Part shown: one piece after another, positions 36,894 through 41,859 of the stretch
How the letters are laid out: every line of letters starts with the position of its first letter
Numbering within the stretch: the first letter of the stretch is position 1
Origin: Eggerthellaceae bacterium
GTDB taxonomy: Bacteria; Actinomycetota; Coriobacteriia; Coriobacteriales; Eggerthellaceae
Direction of reading: 5' to 3'
Assembly: GCA_017440565.1 (NCBI GenBank)
Contig: JAFSHA010000085.1
Span: forward strand, 1-41,859
Length of the DNA: 41,859 bases
Made by a program: the position numbers and the translations under genes
Notes under the pieces: model-generated
Told to the model about the DNA's origin: nothing
Database searches by the model: none
What the model saw: only the letters and a program-made list of their open reading frames with translations

Positions 36894-38189
36894 ATGCTAG
36901 ACATCAAGTTCGTCCGTGATAACCAGGAGCTTGTCGCCGAGGCGATGGCCAACCGCAACGCAGCGTGGGATGGCGCCCGCTTTAGCGAGCTCGAGGAATC
37001 CCGCCGCGAAGCCATTCAGGCCGAAGAGGCCCTGCAGGCCGAGCGCAACGCCCTGTCCAAGCAGGTGGGCGAGCTCATGAAGGCCGGCAAGCGTGACGAG
37101 GCCGAGGCCGTCAAGGCGCGCGTCTCCGCCATCAAGGACGAACTCGAGGGCCTTTCCGCGCGTCGCGCCGAAGTGGACGCCGCCCTCACCGACATGCTCA
37201 TGCGCGTGCCGAACCTGCCGTCTGACACCACGCCGGTGGGCAAGGACGAGAACGACAACCCCGAGGTGCGTCGCTGGGGCACCCCGCGTGACTTCGCGGC
37301 CGAGGGCTTCGAGCCGAAGGCGCATTGGGACCTGGGCCCCGAGCTTGGCATCATGGACTTCGAGCGCGGCGTGAAGCTGGCCAAGAGCCGCTTCTACCTG
37401 CTGGGCGGCCTGGGCGCTCGCCTGGAGCGTGCACTCATCAACTTCATGGCCGACACGCACGCAAGCCGCGGCTACAAGGAATGGTGGTGCCCGGCGCTTG
37501 CCAGCGCCGAGACGCTGACCGGCACCGCTCAGCTTCCCAAATTCGAGGAAGACCTGTTCAAGACCACCGACGGCCTGTACCTCATCCCCACGGCCGAGGT
37601 CCAGCTTACCAACATTCACGCAGGCGAGGTGCTTGACGCGGCGAAGCTGCCGCTCAAGTACTGCGCGTTTACTCCGTGCTTCCGCTCCGAGGCCGGCGCA
37701 GCTGGCCGCGACACGCGCGGCATCATTCGCGTGCATCAGTTCAGCAAGGTGGAAATGGTGAAGTACGCCAAGCCCGAGGAAAGCTTCGATGACCTCGAGG
37801 CCATGGTTGCCGACGCCGAGAACATCCTGCAGAAGCTCGAGCTGCCCTACCGCGTCATCACGCTGTGCACGGGCGACATGGGCTTTTCCGCAGCTAAGAC
37901 CTACGACCTCGAGGTGTGGCTGCCTTGCTACAACGACTACAAGGAGATTTCGTCCTGCTCCTGCTGCACCGACTTCCAGGCGCGTCGCGCTAACATCAAG
38001 TACCGCGACCCCGAGAACTTCAAGGGCACGCGCTTCGTGCACACTCTGAACGGAAGCGGTCTGGCGGTTGGCCGCACCATGGCCGCCGTCATCGAGAACT
38101 ACCAGCAGCCCGACGGCACCATCCGCGTGCCCGATGTGCTGGTGCCCTACATGGGCGGCGTGACGGTCATCGCGCCTGAGGAGTTCTAG
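36894..38189 (+). CDS. serS: Seryl-tRNA synthetase
   Basis: This 431-residue class II synthetase charges tRNA-Ser (and tRNA-Sec where present). The N-terminal long coiled-coil arm (about 25-105) starts from MLDIKFVRDNQELV, followed by motif 2 (FRSEAGAAGRDTRGIIR) and motif 3 (NGSGLAVGRTMAAVIENYQ), and EISSCS for the serine and zinc-free active site. The length is normal. AAGGAG eight bases before the ATG fixes the start. Confidence 0.96.
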   Translation: MLDIKFVRDNQELVAEAMANRNAAWDGARFSELEESRREAIQAEEALQAERNALSKQVGELMKAGKRDEAEAVKARVSAIKDELEGLSARRAEVDAALTDMLMRVPNLPSDTTPVGKDENDNPEVRRWGTPRDFAAEGFEPKAHWDLGPELGIMDFERGVKLAKSRFYLLGGLGARLERALINFMADTHASRGYKEWWCPALASAETLTGTAQLPKFEEDLFKTTDGLYLIPTAEVQLTNIHAGEVLDAAKLPLKYCAFTPCFRSEAGAAGRDTRGIIRVHQFSKVEMVKYAKPEESFDDLEAMVADAENILQKLELPYRVITLCTGDMGFSAAKTYDLEVWLPCYNDYKEISSCSCCTDFQARRANIKYRDPENFKGTRFVHTLNGSGLAVGRTMAAVIENYQQPDGTIRVPDVLVPYMGGVTVIAPEEF

Positions 38190-38192
38190 CCG

Positions 38193-39182
38193 TTGGCACC
38201 TACGCGTCGAAAGCCAACGAAACGCAAGGTTACGGAAGGGGGCATCGGCACTGCTGCCGATGCTCTTTCCGTAGATGAGCTGCGTGAAAGCGCCGATGAA
38301 AACGGGGTTTTTCATCAGGCGGAGAGTTCGCGTACGCAGGCCCGACCCGCAAGCAAACGGGATGGCGTGCATGGCGGGGATGCTCATGGCGCAAGATTCT
38401 ACAGTGAGGCTGCTCCTGGTAGGGAAGCCGATGCCGAGAAGCCAGGCTCGCACGAGGACGCGTATTCGCACGAGGGCGAGGCGGATTCGCCTGAGGAATG
38501 CCCGCGTGCGGAAAAGCGCCGACTAATAGGCCCCGTGCAAATTGCGCTCATAGTTATTCTGGCCTTGCTCGTCGTGGTGGAGGGCGGCTTCTGCTTGGCG
38601 CGCTGGGGCGCGAACGACGCCGCCGACATGCAGGGTCGTTGGTACGTCAACGGCTCCGATGCCGTCATGACCATCACGGCCGAAACCATCGTGCTCGCCG
38701 ACGACGTGGCTTACGAGTACGCCATCGACGAGAAGTCCAAAACCATCACCTACGAGTTCGGCATCATGGAAGGCGCGGGGCGCTATCGGTTCTCGCTCGA
38801 TCGCACGCAGCTTGCCATCATGGACGGCAGCTTCACCTTCATGGATACGCTCACGGCCGATATCTCGTGGACCTTCGAGGCGTTGGTGGCACGTCTTGCA
38901 GGCACGCCGCTTTCCCCGGGCTCGGGGGAGAACGTGGCGCTTTTGGAACGTGCTCCCATGATTGACGAGCAGGCGCCCGAAAGCGATGCGCCGGAAGCTT
39001 CCGGAGATGGCGCTTCGGGGCAGGAAGGTGACGCTGGAGAAGGCTCACCTGGCGAGGCTGCGGGTCCGAATGCTGGCGGCGGGGACGCAAGCTCCGGCTC
39101 GCTTGAAGATGGGGCTGCTGGCAGTGCGTCGAGCAATCCCGCCGATGCCTTCGAAGTGAGCGATATTGCGCAGGATGCGTAG
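38193..39182 (+). CDS. Membrane-anchored protein of unknown function, disordered at both ends
   Basis: The 329-residue protein has a charged, disordered cytosolic region (about 1-108), one membrane helix (about 113-135), an extracytoplasmic beta-rich part (about 140-235; GRWYVNGSDAVMTITAETI and later RYRFSLDRTQLAI) and a Gly/Ala/Glu-rich tail of about 75 residues. The beta region looks like a small barrel of the kind seen in lipocalin-like or DUF-type exported domains, but no family was recognised. A TTG at 38193 is used, eight bases after GAGGAG inside the end of serS, so translation is probably coupled. Confidence 0.7.
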   Translation: MAPTRRKPTKRKVTEGGIGTAADALSVDELRESADENGVFHQAESSRTQARPASKRDGVHGGDAHGARFYSEAAPGREADAEKPGSHEDAYSHEGEADSPEECPRAEKRRLIGPVQIALIVILALLVVVEGGFCLARWGANDAADMQGRWYVNGSDAVMTITAETIVLADDVAYEYAIDEKSKTITYEFGIMEGAGRYRFSLDRTQLAIMDGSFTFMDTLTADISWTFEALVARLAGTPLSPGSGENVALLERAPMIDEQAPESDAPEASGDGASGQEGDAGEGSPGEAAGPNAGGGDASSGSLEDGAAGSASSNPADAFEVSDIAQDA

Positions 39183-39192
39183 GAGCGGCGCC

Positions 39193-39606
39193 GTGGAGCC
39201 CTCCGTCAAGGTTGATCGCATCTCCGTTAAGAAGGATCGCATTTCCGTGCTGGTGCGTCTTTCCGCGCATGCGCCGCGCACAACGTGGCCGTGTTTGGTG
39301 CAGGAAGCGGAGCTCGCGTTTCCGGGTTTGCTTGTGCACGCATGCGTCAACGACGTCGGCCCAATGTTTGGAGACGTTGCGGCGTGTACGTCGGTTCCGC
39401 ACATGCTCGAGCACTTGGTCATCCACCTTCAGGCCGTGCATCCCCAAACGCCTGCGCACGTTACGCTAGCGGGAACGACCGAATGGCTTGACGAAGCGCA
39501 GGGCCTTGCCCGTGTTGAAGTAAACTATGCCGATGACCTTGTGGCGCTCGGTGCGCTGCAAGAGGCCCTGGCGTTTCTGAACGAAAGGATGGTTGATTGC
39601 GTATGA
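39193..39606 (+). CDS. Small protein resembling the N-terminal domain of cyanophycin synthetase
   Basis: The 137-residue cytosolic protein has no recognised full-length family. The segment HMLEHLVIHLQAV..., with G-T-T-E-W and then RVEVNYADDLVALGALQEAL, has the pattern of the N-terminal domain of cyanophycin synthetases and related ligases (an E-H..LQ helix, a strand and an A-L-x-A helix). This is a weak visual match. A GTG at 39193 follows AGGAG by seven bases. The stop overlaps the ATG of the aminotransferase gene by four bases, so the two are probably coupled. Confidence 0.6.
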   Translation: MEPSVKVDRISVKKDRISVLVRLSAHAPRTTWPCLVQEAELAFPGLLVHACVNDVGPMFGDVAACTSVPHMLEHLVIHLQAVHPQTPAHVTLAGTTEWLDEAQGLARVEVNYADDLVALGALQEALAFLNERMVDCV

Positions 39607-40871
39607 CAACCGCTCGCATCACCTTCGATCAGGCTGCGCACAAAGTGGCAACGCGCGTCACCAAGATGCGCTCCAGTGCCGTGCGCGACCTGTTCGCGGC
39701 GGCAGTTCGCCCCGATATCATCTCGCTTTCGGGCGGCATGCCCGATGTCTCCCTTTTGCCGGCATCGGCTATTCGAAAGGCGACGAAAGCCGCGCTTGAA
39801 GACCAGCGTGCGGTCGCTTTGCAGTACGGAAGCACCGACGGCCGCGTGGCTACCAAGCAGGTGTTCTGCGACGTGCTGCGCGATATCGGCGTGCGCGTGA
39901 AGCCCGATGAGGTGCTTATCACCTCGGGCGCCCAGCAGGCACTCGACCTCATCGCACGTGCGTTTATCGACCCGGGTGACATCATCCTGGCCGAGGGCCC
40001 TACCTACCTGGGTGCGCTTCAGGCGTTTTCCGCGTACGAGCCCGACATTCGCTGCATCGAGCTTGACTCCGAGGGCATGCGCATGGACCTTCTTGAAGAG
40101 GAGCTCAAGCGCATTGGCAAGGGCAATCCGCGTCTGAAGTTCTGCTACGTTATCCCGAACTTCCAGAACCCGGCGGGCGTGACCATGAGCATGCCGCGCC
40201 GCAAGCGCCTGCTCGAGCTTGCCGAGGAGTATGACTTCCTGGTGATCGAGGATGACCCGTACGGCCGCTTACGCTATGAGGGCGGGCACATGATCCCGCT
40301 TAAGGCCATGGACGAGAAGGTCATCTACCTGGGAACTATCTCGAAGATGTTCGCGCCAGGACTGCGTACCGGCTGGATTGCCGCGCCGAAGTACGTGCTT
40401 GCCAAGATCAACCTGGTTAAGCAGGGCGGCGATTTGTGCGGAAGCGCGTTTGACCAGGTCGTGGTCGAGCACTACTTCACCGACACGCCCTGGCAGCGCA
40501 CGTTGCAGAAGTTCATCAAGACCTACGGGCAGCGCCGCGATGCCATGCTGGCCGCGCTTGAGGAGTTCTTCCCACCCGAGGCTACGTGGACGCATCCCGA
40601 GGGCGGCTTCTTTTTGTGGATCACCCTGCCCGACTACGTGAACACCGACTCGATGCTGGCTGAGGCGCTTGACGCGGGCGTGACGTTTTGCCCGGGTACG
40701 GCGTTTTACCCCGATGGCAAGACGGGTAAGAACTGCCTGCGCGTGAACTTCAGCTACGAGTCGCCCGAAAACATCACCGAGGCCATTCGCCGCTTGGCGC
40801 TCGTTATCGAAGATAGGCTGGAGCTGTACCGCGCGTTTTTGGACGCCGGCGTTCTGAAGGAGAAGGAGTAA
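39603..40871 (+). CDS. PLP-dependent aminotransferase (class I/II, MocR/LysN-like)
   Basis: The 422-residue enzyme has the fold type I aminotransferase pattern: SLSGGMPDVSLLP near the start, YGSTDGRV, ITSGAQQALDL, PNFQNPAGVTMS, EDDPYGRLRY and the PLP lysine in GTISKMFAPGLRTGW. The layout is that of 2-aminoadipate (LysN) and MocR-associated aminotransferases, with no N-terminal DNA-binding domain. ATG 39603 overlaps the previous gene; TTG 39597 with AAGGA seven bases upstream is possible. It lies two bases before a ligase gene of the D-Ala-D-Ala ligase family, which suggests a shared pathway. The amino donor and acceptor are unknown. Confidence 0.88.
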   Translation: MTTARITFDQAAHKVATRVTKMRSSAVRDLFAAAVRPDIISLSGGMPDVSLLPASAIRKATKAALEDQRAVALQYGSTDGRVATKQVFCDVLRDIGVRVKPDEVLITSGAQQALDLIARAFIDPGDIILAEGPTYLGALQAFSAYEPDIRCIELDSEGMRMDLLEEELKRIGKGNPRLKFCYVIPNFQNPAGVTMSMPRRKRLLELAEEYDFLVIEDDPYGRLRYEGGHMIPLKAMDEKVIYLGTISKMFAPGLRTGWIAAPKYVLAKINLVKQGGDLCGSAFDQVVVEHYFTDTPWQRTLQKFIKTYGQRRDAMLAALEEFFPPEATWTHPEGGFFLWITLPDYVNTDSMLAEALDAGVTFCPGTAFYPDGKTGKNCLRVNFSYESPENITEAIRRLALVIEDRLELYRAFLDAGVLKEKE

Positions 40872-40873
40872 CC

Positions 40874-41859
40874 ATGAAAGTTGCGGTTCTGATGGGCGGG
40901 CGCTCGTTCGAGCGCGAGGCTTCGCTGGCAAGCGGCAAGCAGGTATGCGCGGCGCTTGAGGAGGCGGGGCACAAGGTTATTCCGCTGGACACCACGAAGG
41001 ATTTGGTGCCGACGTTGCGCAGCGAACGGCCCGACGTGGCCTACATTGCCCTGCACGGCAAGCATGGCGAAGATGGTACCATCCAAAGTCTGCTCGAGTT
41101 TGTGGGCGTGCCCTACGTTGGATCGCCCGCCTCGGTGTGCCACCGTTCGTGGAACAAGGACGCCATGCACTCGACGCTTGCGAAGTATTGGCTGCTCACG
41201 GGCGAGGAGCCGCTGGCTTCCTGGCCGCAGGGAATCTATGTGGCGCGCGACGCGTTCAAGGACATGGGCGCGGCAACGGCGCTCGATCTTATCGAGGAGC
41301 GCGTGATTGGCGGCTATCCCGTGTGCGTGAAGCCGGCGCATGGCGGTTCGGCGCTGGGTGTGCACAAGGTCGACCGCGCCGAGGACGTGGGCGAGGCCAT
41401 CTTGGATGCGCTTTCGTATGACGAAGCGGTCGTCGTCGAGCAGTGGGTCGAAGGCGTGGAGCTTTCGGTTTCCATTTTGGGAACGGGCTGGGACGCCTAT
41501 GCGCTTCCGCCGGTTGAGATTGTGGCGAAGGGCGCCTTCTTCGATGCCGAGGCGCGTATGAACTTGGGCGACGTGGAATACCATGCGCCGGTGCGCCTCT
41601 CCTCGCTTTCGGCCGATGAGGCTACCGCGCAGGCCATGCGCGCCGAGATCGAGCGCGCGGCGCTTGAGGTGTACCGTGCCTATGACGTGCGTGACTTGGG
41701 CCGCGTCGACATGATCTGGGACGGCGCTCAGGCGCGCGTGTTCGAGGTTGACGTATCGCCGGGTATGACCGAGCATTCCCTGTTCCCGGCCGCTTGCAAG
41801 GCCGCCGGCCTCTCGCTTTCGGGCGTCCTCGACGCGTTGGTAAGGCAGTACGAGAAGTA
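40874..41859 (+). CDS. D-alanine-D-alanine ligase family ATP-grasp enzyme (3' end beyond window)
   Basis: The visible 328 residues begin MKVAVLMGGRSFEREASL, the standard Ddl start, with LHGKHGEDGTIQ, CVKPAHGGSALGV (ATP-binding loop) and VEGVELSVSI of the ATP-grasp fold. The metal-binding motif, usually EVNT.PGMT, reads EVDVSPGMTEHS, so the magnesium-ligating Asn is Asp. The region after GSPASVCHRSWNKDAM also differs from the canonical S..MDK..SK segment. It could be the cell-wall Ddl or a divergent paralogue that makes another dipeptide. AAGGAG before ATG 40874 supports the start. It overlaps the window end with no stop codon. Confidence 0.85.
   Translation, partial: MKVAVLMGGRSFEREASLASGKQVCAALEEAGHKVIPLDTTKDLVPTLRSERPDVAYIALHGKHGEDGTIQSLLEFVGVPYVGSPASVCHRSWNKDAMHSTLAKYWLLTGEEPLASWPQGIYVARDAFKDMGAATALDLIEERVIGGYPVCVKPAHGGSALGVHKVDRAEDVGEAILDALSYDEAVVVEQWVEGVELSVSILGTGWDAYALPPVEIVAKGAFFDAEARMNLGDVEYHAPVRLSSLSADEATAQAMRAEIERAALEVYRAYDVRDLGRVDMIWDGAQARVFEVDVSPGMTEHSLFPAACKAAGLSLSGVLDALVRQYEK

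Overview
The window is GC-rich, densely coded DNA that looks like a member of the Eggerthellaceae (class Coriobacteriia, Actinomycetota). The signs are a Tat-exported, lipidated fumarate-reductase-type flavoprotein, large trimethylamine-dehydrogenase-like ene-reductases, hybrid histidine kinases, and an ispD-ispF-cysE-cysS block. The genus cannot be fixed from sequence reading alone.

Layout. (1) 1-8450, plus strand: a redox cluster of one short-chain dehydrogenase, two paralogous FMN/4Fe-4S/FAD ene-reductases, an MFS carrier, the 3' remnant of a DMT (EamA) permease, and an exported FAD reductase. The first four genes are separated by strong GC hairpins without U-tracts, and a terminator sits just before the first gene. 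The gene set resembles those that reduce steroids, bile acids or plant phenolics, but the substrate is unknown. (2) 8457-13017, minus strand: a hybrid histidine kinase with two receiver domains, followed by a lipoprotein that joins a solute-binding domain to what looks like a 5'-nucleotidase C-terminal domain. (3) 13252-22044, plus strand: housekeeping genes ispD, ispF, cysE, cysS, an unlisted 43-residue membrane protein, trkH, an exported OB-fold-like protein, rsgA and a DASS-type anion carrier.

(4) 22045-25807: the most unusual stretch. Two divergent AAA ATPase/DUF234 genes with nuclease-like C-termini alternate with copies of a roughly 180-bp palindromic element (a half copy, then two full copies in opposite orientation). 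The long terminal stem differs in sequence between the full copies yet stays complementary within each. Both ATPase genes also have a 14-bp quasi-palindrome centred on CACG upstream, in three copies for one gene and one copy for the other. I see this as a candidate undescribed mobile or regulatory module.

(5) 25808-29761: queT, a TauE/SafE carrier, a LytS-type histidine kinase without an adjacent response regulator, a low-complexity membrane protein and tRNA-Leu(CAG). (6) 29799-35474: an intergenic array of inverted 25-bp repeats and 21-bp tandem repeats, a membrane Ser/Thr kinase with an unusual N-lobe insertion, a perfect 27-bp inverted repeat that encodes the last ten residues of a second hybrid histidine kinase, and a small acidic membrane protein. 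(7) 35672-41859: a pyridoxal-kinase-family gene, serS, two poorly characterised proteins, a PLP aminotransferase, and the start of a divergent D-Ala-D-Ala ligase cut by the window end.

Start sites were chosen from visible Shine-Dalgarno sequences and often lie inside the longest open frame. No database search was possible, so family names rest on motifs and remembered family features.
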